A stretch of DNA of 64,000 bases. Origin: Watersipora subatra (lineage: Eukaryota; Bryozoa; Gymnolaemata; Cheilostomatida; Watersiporidae). Below are positions 45,601-58,000 of this stretch, one piece after another. Made by a program: the position numbers and the translations under genes. Position 1 is the first letter of the stretch. Each line of letters opens with the position of its first letter. The DNA lies in contig NC_088710.1 of the NCBI RefSeq assembly GCF_963576615.1, forward strand, positions 20,641,114 through 20,705,113, read 5' to 3'. The notes under the pieces were generated by a model. It was not told the DNA's origin. It worked only from the letters and a program-made list of their open reading frames with translations, and did no database searches.

Positions 45601-48424
45601 CGTTTCATGGATTTGAGTATCCTCCCGGTTGCCCCCTCGAGATTGAGTACTACACGGAGAGTAACAGGTGCTTTTTTCAGCCTTTATATTCCTTGAATGC
45701 TTGACAAAAGCAATGAGAATATTCTGCTGATTGCACCGCGGCTACTCATATGTTTTGCCATTACTTGCAGGGGGGATGGGATTTCTCCAGACAGCTTGCC
45801 AGCCATGAACATGGGAAGCATGAGCATGAATTCTAGTGGGAACAGCATGGGTGGTGGATTCGGTGATCGAAGTAACTATCAGGTAAAGCAGGAGTCTGTG
45901 CCATTAGCTCCAGCAGATGCTGAGGCTAAAAGACGTCTCTTCATTGTCTCTCACCCGGAAAGGATTTCTGTTCGCCTTCTTTCAGACATGTTTAGCAAGT
46001 TCGGAAACTTCATATCTGTAAACTATATTCCAGGTAGGCTTCTTCGCATACCATAATGCTTCATAGAACCTGCATTGCTTGCATTTCAGTTCCTTCCTGA
46101 ATACCGAATGCGACGCACATGTTTTATTCTAATTGTGCGGTGTATTAGGTGATTAGGACACGGTGTGTTAGGTGAAGGATGGGGGTATTAGTAGCACCTT
46201 TGTTAGCACCAAACATCGACTTTATGTAATCAGTTTGTTTGAGAAGAGCCATATCGGGCATTTGTAAACAAATATTTCATACCTGGTATTACCAGGTGAG
46301 ATGCAAACAATTAAAGCACATCAACTACATAAGTACTTTTATCATATATTTCAGTACATCAGAGTCTTGGCTTTCGAATGAGGCTATATTCAATACCCAA
46401 AGAATAATAGAATTATGAAAAACAGGATGTCAAAAGTATGTCCTGCAATATAAAAAACACTTGGTCGTGGTTCCCACAATGTGATGTCATAATTAGCATT
46501 TAGCCGTAGGTCGTCGATCCCTTTCGCTGCCATTGAGGCTGCGCTTTTCTGTGACAACTGGTGCTATTAAACCCAGTGAGCGCTAATAATAAACTAGGAT
46601 TCTAGATAATCAACAATGCCCGGGGATCATGCTAACGCCTGACCAATACAAACACATGTTCTGGGTTAATAGATTCCGGGTGATTGTTAGAGTTTACTTT
46701 ATTATCTTTTCGTTCATTTTAAACATTTATAGTAATTATTATCACATCGATTTTAATGATGGCATTGTTTGTCCCCTACAGAAATGTCTAATAACTAATT
46801 AGTAATTAAATATAAAAATTAAAATATTTATATTATATTCGAATAAATTACAGTATATGGAAAATCGAAAACAGGTGTATTGGACAGTTAAATTAATCAC
46901 TTTGTGTATGATACTAGCTTATAGACAGACTAAGTTATTTACATTAGGCTTCTCTATTTTGAACAATCCCGGAGTGTAGTTAGTCAACCCCGACGAATGA
47001 TTTAATTAAATTGGCTTCTACAACAAAATTAAACAAAAACAGAAATGACTACTAACAACATACCAGTTGTTAAAGGTAATGGAATTACTTCCATTAAATT
47101 GTGACCTGCAGTGGCATGGCCCTAAGACTATCACTATGTTTCCATGACTCGCATAATCCGTATGATTCACATAATTCGAACGATCCGCAAGTGGAGTTAC
47201 TTAGCAATCCAGTGTTTCAATGAAACACCTGGCGATGCGGATTTAACACCACTACTTGACCCCGTAGGTCAAGTATTAGCCTAATTAATGAATCTATAAA
47301 TAACTAAGCAGTCTTGTCACGCTTAGCTTAGCAGCGATCGTTCGGAACGTTTGCGGAACGTTTGCGCATTGAGACTGGTGAAATCGAAATAAAAACGACT
47401 GAAGCGTGAAAATGGTTTTAATGTAATAGCCATCGATATTCTAATGCGAATTAATCGCAAGTACCGTTTCCATGATTCGCAAACACGATGGATTCGATAA
47501 AGTTTTGCGAATCGCAAAACTCGCTTAGCTTGCGAATTTATGCAAATACCTTGCGGATTTATGCCGTTTCCATGACGCGGATAACTTGCGGATTGGCTCT
47601 AATTTGCGAATTATGCGGGTCATGGAAACACAGTGTATATGTAGATTGCACTCTTGCGAGATCACGCAATGCTTGAAATTAGTTAGTCTCAGCCGTGCCC
47701 CTCAACATCACAATGAAAAGAGAGGGCTAGTGCATAATATCATCGGGAAAACATAGTATGGTGCTTGGAATCTGAGTTATTTATCATAAAAATGATCTGT
47801 ACATGGAGAGCTAATGACACTGATTCCTTTGTCATCTTCATTGGCTCTTTGGAGTTGTCCTACCTTCGCCTGCCACTAGCGTCATTATCGTAGGTGATAA
47901 ACATAAGCGGTAAACGATAAAATTAAGCGGTAAGAGCACACAACACCGAATATGAAAATTGTGCCGTCACCATTTCCGAGCCTATACCATTGAACATTTC
48001 TGCGGTAGAGCTCTGGGGAAATCCTATAAACACCAACCAATGTTTGTCTCGCCATGTCAAACAATGACTCATTCGAAAGCCAAAATATTGAAGAACAATA
48101 AGCTGAAACAGTACTTATGTAATTGATGTGCTTTAACTTACTGATGACAATAAACAGCTATTAAACTGGTATGCTAAGCCATGACGATGTAGTCTCTAGG
48201 TAGTATCTACGTAGGTGGATTGGGTGCTCAGGTGGGTGTGCCTTTAGTCTGAGCGATGTTTATCATTTCTTTTAGGTAAGAATTATGGGTTTGCTAAATT
48301 TGCGAGTGAAGAGTGTGCTGATAAAGCTCAGAAGCATATGCATGGTGAGACAATCGGAGGTAACCATCTCAAATGCCTTGATGCGGAGGACCCTCCCCCG
48401 GATCACAAGAAAAGCAAAAAATGA
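39682..48424 (+). CDS. RBM45: RBM45, four-RRM RNA-binding protein (complete)
   Basis: Ten coding exons: 39682-39835, 39927-40024, 40263-40385, 40984-41110, 42279-42292, 42736-42991, 44889-45047, 45547-45667, 45771-46033, 48276-48424. They sum to 1464 nt (487 residues plus TGA at 48422-48424) with every phase matching; human RBM45 has about 476 residues. RRM1 covers residues about 13-95 (SRLFIIGDKKATEDDY). RRM2 starts at about 107 (SRLFVVVPKTFTEDDV, then SKGLAFVTF). RRM3 is divergent (LTQHQLTRLFNIVPSLEF, then YAKEAFHGFEYPPG). RRM4 is RRLFIVSHPERISVR, then KNYGFAKFAS. The C-terminal basic tail is HKKSKK. A Met/Gly/Gln-rich repeat lies between RRM2 and RRM3. RBM45 binds GC-rich RNA in vertebrate neurons. 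A leader exon must exist, since an acceptor (cttgtag) sits 6 bp before the ATG. Confidence 0.92.
41261..41357. mobile_element. Decayed copy of the ACCGTAAAACC MITE
   Basis: ACTGCAAAACCTCTAATTGA and CTATTTTCCAACCCTTTTTA match the left half and core of 12227-12327. The right terminus is eroded. In an RBM45 intron. Confidence 0.55.
42092..42186. mobile_element. Second decayed copy of the same MITE in RBM45
   Basis: Core CTTCAACCCTTCTCCCATAG followed by GGCGGTCAAATAGAGATGGC and GTGGGTTTTGC. It lies just upstream of the microexon at 42279. Confidence 0.5.
42279..42292 (+). CDS. RBM45: 14-nt microexon of RBM45
   Basis: A strong acceptor (cacttgcttcag) and a consensus donor (gtaagt) bound GCTTTAATGCTGCT. 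It takes phase 1 from exon 40984-41110 and returns phase 0 to 42736-42991, giving CSSG-FNAA-LKSRG. This lines up with the family segment CDRSFRAILAEPK at the end of RRM2. Without it the flanking exons are out of frame. Confidence 0.8.
42847..42972 (+). repeat. RBM45: Coding minisatellite: Met-Gly-Gln repeats of RBM45
   Basis: A 24-bp module (ATGGGTGGACAGATGGGCAA plus CCAA), with one shorter half-module, encodes MGGQMGNQ repeats in the linker after RRM2. Vertebrate RBM45 lacks this repeat. A shadow frame reads WVDRWATK repeats and should be ignored. Confidence 0.85.
43775..44176. mobile_element. MITE with CCGTACTTTTCGGACTATAA termini, TA target
   Basis: Left CCGTACTTTTCGGACTATAA and right AGTCCGAAAAGTACGG are inverted and flanked by TA at 43773-43774 and 44177-44178. 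A nested second inverted pair (CTTTCACCGCTAG and CTAGCGGTGAAAG) sits inside. The 402-bp interior is non-coding. In the RBM45 intron before exon 44889-45047. Confidence 0.85.
47132..47635. mobile_element. MITE with CACTGTGTTTCCATGAC termini
   Basis: Left CACTATGTTTCCATGACTCG and right GGGTCATGGAAACACAGTG are inverted. Internal GTTTCCATGA copies at about 47467 and 47567 suggest terminal-region duplication. TAT flanks both ends. It is in the last RBM45 intron. Confidence 0.75.
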
Positions 48425-48628
48425 GCATGCCAAGGCTATCGATGTAAAATCTTGTACAGATGTTTTAAATTTTATTGACTGTTCTCTCACTTACTTTTGA
48501 AGTAGTTGTATATATAAAATTACTGCTTTGTTACTGTTACTTATCGTCATCATCCTACAATGTTGTACAATATCTGTAATGCTAAAAAGATTCCAGAACA
48601 AGTTAGCGTGTCACCTATAATATTGTTC

Positions 48629-48634
48629 AATAAA
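48629..48634 (+). terminator. RBM45: RBM45 polyadenylation signal
   Basis: AATAAA lies about 205 bp after the RBM45 stop codon, followed by TTGGGATATC. No other AATAAA is nearer. Confidence 0.65.
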
Positions 48635-49180
48635 GTTGGGATATCACAGTATGCAGAAAAGCAGTAGTAAAATAGCATTCAGCAAAGAAGTGTAATAGTA
48701 ACCAGAGAAAAGGTATAACATTATCCAGTAAAGTGTAGGTTTAATAGTATAAAGGTATAATAATATTAGGTAGAGATATGCTATATATATATATATATAT
48801 AGTCACATCCAAAGACCGCTAGCAACACATTAACCAAATCAAGTAAAATCACTATTTTCTATTTAATTTGTTTGTCTTGTAATCCATCGCTATATGGTAA
48901 AACAGTTTTAACACAAAATATCAATATGTGAGATGTATCTTGATAGTGTATCTACCAGTTTTGATTGACTGCTATCAGGCTGTGGGGTTTACTTTTGATC
49001 AGGGTCTGCAATTCACACATCCCAATTCAGTTTTTTCAACAGATTCGATGACCTTATCGAGTTCCCAGGAAACACCTTACCAGGAGTTTGAGGGGCATGT
49101 TTTGTTACTCTATTTTTGGGAATGACAATAATAAATACTCTTGGATTCAAGTCCAGGCTGCTTCCTCAGACAGTCTAAGC

Positions 49181-49697
49181 CAGGGGTGGCCAAACGATTT
49201 TGGTCATGATCCGCTACAACCAAATCTGACAAACTAAAGATCCACAACGAGCTGAAGATGTGCATTTTTCTTTTTTGCCAAATATAAATATTGTGTACAT
49301 CTCACAACAAAGCGACAAATACGATTCTAAAAAACTTTGTTTATATACATAATTTGATTAAAAATTAGTGAATAAATGTGCTGTAATAAGTATGTCTGAT
49401 ATCAGTGAGAAAAATGATGAGCTAGCTTTGACTTCACGATACTATCAAAATGCGGTTTCCTGCCACTTACAGTGACTCTTGTAAAAAACAATCTAAGAAC
49501 ACGGCTTGCAAATACTCTTCTTCGTGAACTTTAAAATTCATTGCAGAAAGCAGTAAATTTATGAAAATTCCAAGAAAAGTTTACAAAAGCATTTTTCCAA
49601 CCAAATTTTTGAAAAAATATTTATTGACAGCTAACTTGAATGATCCACAACCAAACCACAGAGATCCAGATCTAGATCCGCCATTTGGCCATAGCTG
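49181..49697. mobile_element. hAT-type MITE with 8-bp target duplication
   Basis: GTCTAAGC at 49173-49180 is repeated at 49698-49705. Between them the ends CAGGGGTGGCCAAA and the complement of CAGCTATGGCCAAA form inverted termini of hAT style. The 517-bp interior has GATCC-rich subterminal stretches and no coding frame. It lies downstream of RBM45. Confidence 0.88.
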
Positions 49698-49705
49698 GTC
49701 TAAGC

Positions 49706-52025
49706 CCTGATCTGCTTATTATTCCACAACATACAATCTTAGTGGTGTCACAAGGAGCTTATTTGGCATTAAGGTTATTGCCTGAGAGACCCCCTTTCCT
49801 ATGATAACCAGCTTTTCTTTCAGCAGTTAAAAGTACCTTTTGTTTTTCATAATGTTGTTCTTTGACAAAACAACAGCTTTCACAGATATTGCACCCTAGA
49901 TCATTTGGCTTGGGAACGCGTCATGCTTATCCCAGTATGGGTGATCATTGAACATCTCGCCTGATGGATGTCACACATTTTTTTCTGGAGATAAACTGCT
50001 AGATCGCATACTTACTAGAAGAATAATCCTATTTCAGTGTTGCACTGCTAGGTGAAATCCAGGCATTTTGTCTCTGAAGCAGGTGTGACCTCTGAGTTGG
50101 CTTGTAGGGCTTCAGACCAAGCTTGTTACCCAGCCATCGAAATAACCATAGCTGTTGATACCCATACACCACTTTCAATTAATTTTCCTTGAACCTTGAG
50201 CTGTTGGGTGGTCTTATAACTTGGTAGTATATGATGCCATCATCATAGCGTGTCTGTGTATAAGGTTGTCTGGAACATTTGCAATCTGAGAGAGAGTTGG
50301 TCTGTGAATACCGGCCAATCGCTTGTTATTCAACAGTTAATTTTCCCAGTTGACTGTCTCTGCTGTGAATATCTGATGTGAGAAACCACCTCATCCGTTT
50401 GAAAATTAAGCTTGCCCATATTGATGTTCAATGCAGGCTCCAACTGATTGTTTTGCAATGACTAGTTTGGTGGAGTTGAGTAAAACGTCACGTCACAAAA
50501 CCCTAACTAAACACTGACAATGTTGCTGACATACGTCTAGCATCATGAGATTGTGTGGTTATGTTAGCACTGCTACAGAAATACGTAGGAACTTAAATTA
50601 CAAGTCTGCTGAGAATAGCCTGTATTAACAGGCTTTCTCAAACTTATAAATGACTGATGTCCAGCTTGAGTAAATTAGAGCTTTTGTTCAGTGCTGGTGC
50701 ATTTTCCTAGCTGTTAAACAAGCTGTAAACCGCAAGGATGACTCTGAAAGTTCTTAGCTAGGAGCATTTAATCAACTCGTCCAGCTTCTTAGTATTAAAA
50801 ATATCTAGCATTTTGTTGCTCTTTTATCGCATAATTGACTCAATACCCTTACCATTAGACAACCATTCACTTATTACCAACTTGTCATACGAATACATTT
50901 TGGCAATGGTCAACTGGAAAAGTAGAGTGTCTATCAAGCAAACAGAAGCTCGAGTTTGCGTGGAGACATACATAATAACAACAGTTGTAGCTCACCACTA
51001 CCTTATGTACGTTGTCAGTGACAGGACATTGATACGTGTTCTTTCAACAAATATTAGCTATTGGTAATTTGATTAGTACTAGCAGTTTAATTTTTCACAA
51101 AATAATTTGGCCTATATGGCTTGAACTGATTACGAAAACTATATGTAGATAATGAGTTGCAAACAATGACAAATAAAACAAATGAGTCAGTAATGAACAA
51201 GTAACTCGGGTGTTTAGTGTTTGGGTATGAAAATGTAGCGCCATTGTTGCAGATACACATCAAATTTCATTTGACCAAAAGAATCTACTGTACATACATA
51301 CTAGTTCATTGCATAAAATTTTACAACGTGGAAGTATCCACCATACAACCTTCCTGCCAACCATGTTTACATCAGTTTGTTGCAGTCTAGCCTGTCTCGC
51401 ACCAGATGCCTTCAATCATTGTTTATGTAGTTGGATGTCGAACAATTGTTGGAAGCGATGCATATTTATATCACATCAAACAGATTGATTAAATACATAA
51501 TGATATCTTGTTTTTAGGAGCTGAAAAACTACCTCAGCTCCTTTGGGCCACTATTGGTGTATGCAGAACCAAACATACTAGCAATTACTTACTGTCTGGT
51601 GTACTTGAATAATTGTCTGTATTATATATACTTCCATACAAGTGGACAAAAAAGTTAGTCGTAACTTGCAAACATCAATATAACTCAATATTTGACCAAA
51701 GAACAAAAATAAAATTGATCATGTATTCTTGTTAAATATAAAAAAATTGCAGTGAGACATCTTTGAAGCACATACATGTGGTTAGCACGTCCAATTGGGA
51801 TGACAGGGCAGGTAATTTACCACATGGTCATCCTATGTCACCAATACAAAGTACAAGAGGGAAACACCTCACAACAGACGCAATCAACAAAACTGAGAAG
51901 ACATCTCTTAAGCATTCAACCAACCACTTCTGTATGGAGCAGGCAATTTAGCAAACAGTCTTGGTTGTAGCCTTAGTTAGACTATCTCAAAATAGCCATT
52001 ATAGTCACGATGAGTGTATTGTAAT
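49706..52025. other. Intergenic between RBM45 and DCTN3 3' ends
   Basis: The two genes are convergent here. Only short frames are present. I see no conserved coding, RNA gene or repeat array. Confidence 0.5.
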
Positions 52026-55000
52026 TCACTCCTTTACCACCTGTTGATATTCTTCCAGTCTGCTCAGAATGGTGTTCCATTTCTCAAACTGTGTGGAAAC
52101 TGCGCTTATCTATTACTTGAGTTAAGGAGAGACAAATCCTGGCATATAAGTTCAATCAAGCATTTTAATAGCGAGCTTAATTATACATGTACAATGCACA
52201 TAGTTGCACCTTATACCATTCTCTTCGGCACAGAATTCTGAGTCTGTTGATATGTATATTGTACGGACTAAATGAAAAGTTGAGGCTGTAACAGTGATCA
52301 AAATAGAGATATTTTATGATTTTTGAAAACTGAGGGCGGTCTCATAATTTTGTATAGTTAAAGATATTGTCTTATCATGTAATTAAAGATATGGACAATA
52401 CATTTAGAAAAATGCTTCAGCCGCATGAGTTGTACTATTACTTATGTTATGTAACTGAAAGCTTTTATGACTATACGAGGAAGCTAACTTATTTTTTGTG
52501 ACCAAATCTGACGAATAAACCAGCTTTCCACTGCTTGTAATTATCCTTCTGAGATTTTATTTCACCGAGGTGGCTCTGTGTCGGGAATATAATCCCTGTC
52601 GCCGTGTGACAGGTGGTAATACTCTCCACTATACTAACTCAACTGGTTTTCCTATGACTTGGTTGAAAGTTACCAATGTATCACAACCTCTGCCTAATCT
52701 TAAAATTCCATCTTATCAATCGACATGTTACACGAGTAACACCATTTCTGACAAGTCAGGAACTTTTTTCAATTTGCTTTATTGCTAACTGATTCATTTA
52801 AAAAATTAGCCCATTCTACGCAAAACCTAGAATTTATTTCACTGGTTAATATTATTTCGTCCACCCTCCAATACATGAAAATTCTAAATTACCTTCAAAA
52901 TGACAGAAGAGACACGCTCTGACGAAATTGCAACAAGTACATGTGAAAGGATACAGCTTTGTTATAGTTATCTACCAGCTGTTTTGTTTGGGTAAGCTTC
53001 TTAGAAACTTCCTCCTCCAAAATAAAAGAAAGAATCGAGTGAGCTTACAGGTGATTTCACCAATGCTCAGCGTGAGCATCCCACATCAGATAGTAAAGGA
53101 AGTGTTTACTAGCTGAACGTATACACAGCGAGGGCATACGGGTGAGAATGGAGTCTAGTCCTTCAACATATAGATCTTCAGATGCCATCATCTAGATTAT
53201 CGGATATGTGGACAAATTACCTCACCTCCTGCTTTAACAATCTAAAATCTAAGCTTATATCAAATCAACCTACAAACCTTACATATTTATTTTATCAAAT
53301 CAACCTACAACCTTACATATTTATTTTATCAAATCAACCTACAACCTTACATATTTATTTTATCAAATCAACCTACAAACCTTACATATTTATTGTATTA
53401 AATCAACCTACAAACCTTACATATTTATTGTATTAAATCAACCTACAAACCTTAAACATAGATAAACTAATTTCTATTTTATGTTAGACTAATTTGATGA
53501 TACAAACACCACACTCTTGCTTCGCTATAATTTCATGCTTATCTTCCATCGATATTATTTTCTAGGCTTTTTTTCACCACTCGTCTTGAGACCCATAGTT
53601 GGGAACAAAATAAGGGTATATAATACAAAATAAAGCAAAGCACTATGAATAAGCAAGCACATGTGAACAGACGGTGGTGACAACCAAACAGGCTGAGCAA
53701 ACGCTTTGCTCCCTAGCGGCACTCACGGTGATCGTCAATTCGTATCTCAATTTTTTTTATCATATGTCAGAACAAAATTGTTAAAGATTTTCATGTCATA
53801 TCTCAAATAAATCGTATGTCTGAACAATCGTACGTCCGAACAATTGTATGTCCGAACAATCGTATGTCCGAACAATCGTATGTCCGAACAATCGTATATC
53901 AAGGTGTGATCGCATATACATATCTTTTGAACAGCTATAAGTAATAAACTATATACACACCTTCTGAACAGCCTGTCGCTCTGATACTTGCAGCAACTTG
54001 ACATTCAGATTCGATGTGACTATAAAAAACATGGATGTACATCAACTGTGCACACATTTCATATTTACAGGTATTTATATGTAGGTGTAATAAGTTTTAA
54101 ATAGATAAAAGTACATTTTGAACTAGCTGCAAAAAAAAAACAGAAAACTATTTTTGAATATTGATTGTTACCGAGTAAACCAGATCACAAAATAAGTTTT
54201 GACAGCTAGCCAAGCCGCTGAAAACTTCACTCACTCCTGGTCCTTAGATGCTCGCTGTCCAGCACCCACTTGAGTCTCTCTACATTTTCTAAATGCTTGG
54301 CTTCCTCCTGCAGTTGCTTCTCACCTAACAAGAAGTACTCACGATTCAACATCCACATTTCTAACTAACAAAAATTACCTGCATCAACAGAAGACCGAAC
54401 AATGCAGCACTAGACCACATTCCATATGCAAAAAAAGATGAGCATTTTAGAACTAACGCATGTTAGTAAAAATCAACTGAAGGGTCATGTTTGTGGAACA
54501 AACAGCGATAATAGCGAAATGCTATTAAGACATGACATAAACCTTATTAAGCTTTATTACATAATATTACGATATTTTAATAATATATATCATTGAGGTA
54601 TTAATCATACGTCAAAGGATCTTAGCAATCTTTAGCATGAGAAAGGTGTCTGTCTGTTTGTCTGTCCAAAGCCAGGGTTAAAGGATAGGATAAAAGATTG
54701 CTCCGTATGGGACTCAAACTCATGACATTTGGCTTAATAGACTGACATTCCTACACCTGCGCTAATTGACCACCTTGCAACACGTCAAAATAATTGTGGG
54801 AATACTTATTCTCTGTGCTTTATGATAGAATAAGTGAACATAAATAATATACATCAAGTTTGAAAAATTGATGATTCTCAGGCACACCAGACAATTTTTT
54901 ACAGCACATTAGACTGCCAAGGTTAAAAGTTAGAATAAAAATATAAAATAAAATTATTAAATAAAAAATATTTTATTAAATTAAATAAAGCGTTTAATTG

Positions 55001-58000
55001 GTGATTAAAATAGTGATTTTCTTAATTAGACATGTTTCATTCGCTTGCCTTTTGTCAAACATCAATTATTTTAATATTACACTCACAGGTTTATTAAATG
55101 TATAGCACTGACATCGTATAACAAATGACGCAATTGAGACAATCTATCCAAGTTTGACCAAAGTGGTGACTGTAGCTCTAATTGGTTCATTTAACTGTAA
55201 ATAAACCTTAGACGAGTATTACACACGAAACTTGCTTAAAAGAAAATAAATCTACAAATGTTGAAGTTTTCTGTACGACACATTACATTTAGTTTGTACA
55301 TTTAGTCAATGTACGGCAGGAGATAAAACTCAATCATAAGCGTGTTATTACGAAAACAACACTTTTTGGTTGTGAACAGCATAATGAAATCTGCCTATTT
55401 AAGTAGCAAGTCTTAGAGGTTTCTTAACTCATTTTAATAGAGCTCAAATAAAAGTTTTTGTTATATAAAAATCCTTTTACTGTATATACTTCATGATCTT
55501 TCTTATAATCACTAAATTAAATTAACTTTAATATCTTCGGCTACTAAAAGCGTTCATCTATTTAGCCATAATTGATAAACATCAGCAATGATTTCTATTG
55601 AGCAGATGCATTCATTAGAATTAATCTTAGCTAAAAGATTTGACACAAATAGACATAGACTTCTGCATATTCAAGCCTTTGTTTGGCTATTGGAACACTA
55701 ATGCACAGTGATGCAATGTGTCTCCAAACATATTCTATATATATACTAATTGAATTGTCAAGGTGAACAACCTAGAAACTACAAGAGTAGTGAGCGATGC
55801 AAAAGTAAATATGGCTACACAAAGAGCTCTCTTGTAAGTGAGGCATAAACAGCATGCGAAGGCGTGTCCAAGTAGGTCATCTAAAGGTGAAAATATCAAG
55901 CCATCTAAACTATTATTCAACTGACACAGAAAGTCAAAACTCAACTTACAAGGGCCTTCTCATAAAGAATTTTTTACAAACAATGTAAAACACGCAAATT
56001 ATTAATTCAAAATACAAAGTGTTTTGAACACAACATGAATGAAAATCTTGAAATATTGCAGTTTCACAACTACAAATGAATGAACTGGTAAACCGTGAAA
56101 ATTAAAAATAAAAAGTATAAAGCCAATAATACATATCTATTTAATTGGTTGCAATCTCCCCTTCATGTTACTTAGATCAGGTTACACCGCCAAACATCAC
56201 ATACCTTCATGCGTGGCCGAGCTCACACTTTTGATATCGTGTCTATATGGAGTAGTGTAAAAATAAAAAATCTCTTTTTTATTACATTTTCATATTTTCA
56301 ATTTACTTTTTGTGTTCAGTGTTTTACGCAGTAGTACATCATGCATTTGTTTTAACGTTATATATATACTTACCTGAAATATTTATCCTTAAGTTTTTGA
56401 GTTGCACATCAAATTAACCTGTTCTAAACTTTTTTTTTGAATGTCAAAGTAAGTTGGAGCAAATATTCTTGTAAAAATATGTTGTGTTTCCTTTAACTTT
56501 GTATAATTTAAGTTTTGACAGTATCATACATACATTTGAACATCAAGCTAGGTATAAAGATAATTAGGTGAGTTAATGATTTAATGGGTTAAGATAAGTA
56601 GTGAGTTAATGTTCACGAGAAACCTATTAAAATTGAGAGATGACGATTCCTAAGTATTAACGGTAAACAACATCCATAGAGGACAGATGAGTCGACCTAA
56701 CATAATGCTACTGTTACCCATTTTTTCAAAGTTATCAAGATGAATCACACTTACTGGCTTCAATGTAGGCTATTTTAACATCTGCTGGCTTCTCCAAAGC
56801 ATCGGCATGACACATGTGTGTAAACCTTTCAATATCACCCACTAGAGAAATGAAGGTGGATATGTGAAGCATTTCAACACACTTGACATTTATCACGCTA
56901 TTCATTCACTGATAACACGCTATAAACCTGACAAACAAGAAAGGAGTAGCAGCAGAGTGGTGGTAGCTCTAACCAACTCATCAATGAGTAATGACTATTG
57001 ACTATTGAGTAATTGGTTATCTTGAAAGAAATAAAACCCAAACAGAGCAATATTGACAAATTTTGATTGAAATTTTCAAAACAGACAGAGTATAATGCTT
57101 CCAAGCCACTTGAAATCTAGATAAGCATATTATTGACTGACCAAAACAAACATACGCATATCTATGTAAATCATCAACAATTTCACAATAAACTAGTTTT
57201 CTATGGTGGGTGGTCATCACCATCAGCGAGTGCCGTCAGGGCAAAACAAATATAGCCGTATGTCATCAACAATTTCACAATAAACTAATTTTTCATGTTG
57301 GGTGGTCATCAATATCGGCAAGTGCCGTCAGCTCCAAACAAATGTACACGTACATCATTAACAATTTCACAATAAAAGTTCACAATAGTTTTTTATGGTG
57401 AGTGGTCGTCAACATCATAGGCAAGTGCCATCAGCGCAATATAAGTGGATGAAAGGACAACAACATATACAAACTACAAAGGTCATTACATTTGCATGGT
57501 TAAACCCCAAACTATAGCAGATAAAGCTTAAAAAGCTGCTAAGATGAATGGATAGCGTAGCATAAGCCATGAAATGTAGCCAAGTTGAATGCGATACTTT
57601 CTAGTTGAAACATACCAATCAGCATTAATTTAGTAATTTAAAAGTAAATTTAATTTTAATTTAATAATTTAAAAGTAACATACTAATTGGAATAAGTATG
57701 ATAAAAGAACCCAAAAGTAAAAAAACACTTCGCATAAATTTAAAAGTTGACTTACAACAAAATTCACATTACAGTTAATTGATATGAAAATATTCACCAT
57801 GTCTTACTCTGTTGTGTTGTAGGTGCAAAATATGTGGGAATGTGATTACAAGCTCTTAAAAGCTCAAAAACGAACAGCCACATGAAAATTGAGGTCAAGT
57901 TTTTATGTCTCTGAGAAAACAGAGGTGACTGCTGACTGCTGAGCAGCTGCCTAGCAGCCAACAGGAATATCTCATCTAGTAACCAAATGACAGCAATAAA

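Noticed and set aside
55735-55944. 69-residue minus-strand frame with hydrophobic stretches
   Set aside because: Considered as a DCTN3 exon, but the flanking DCTN3 exons already join in phase without it.
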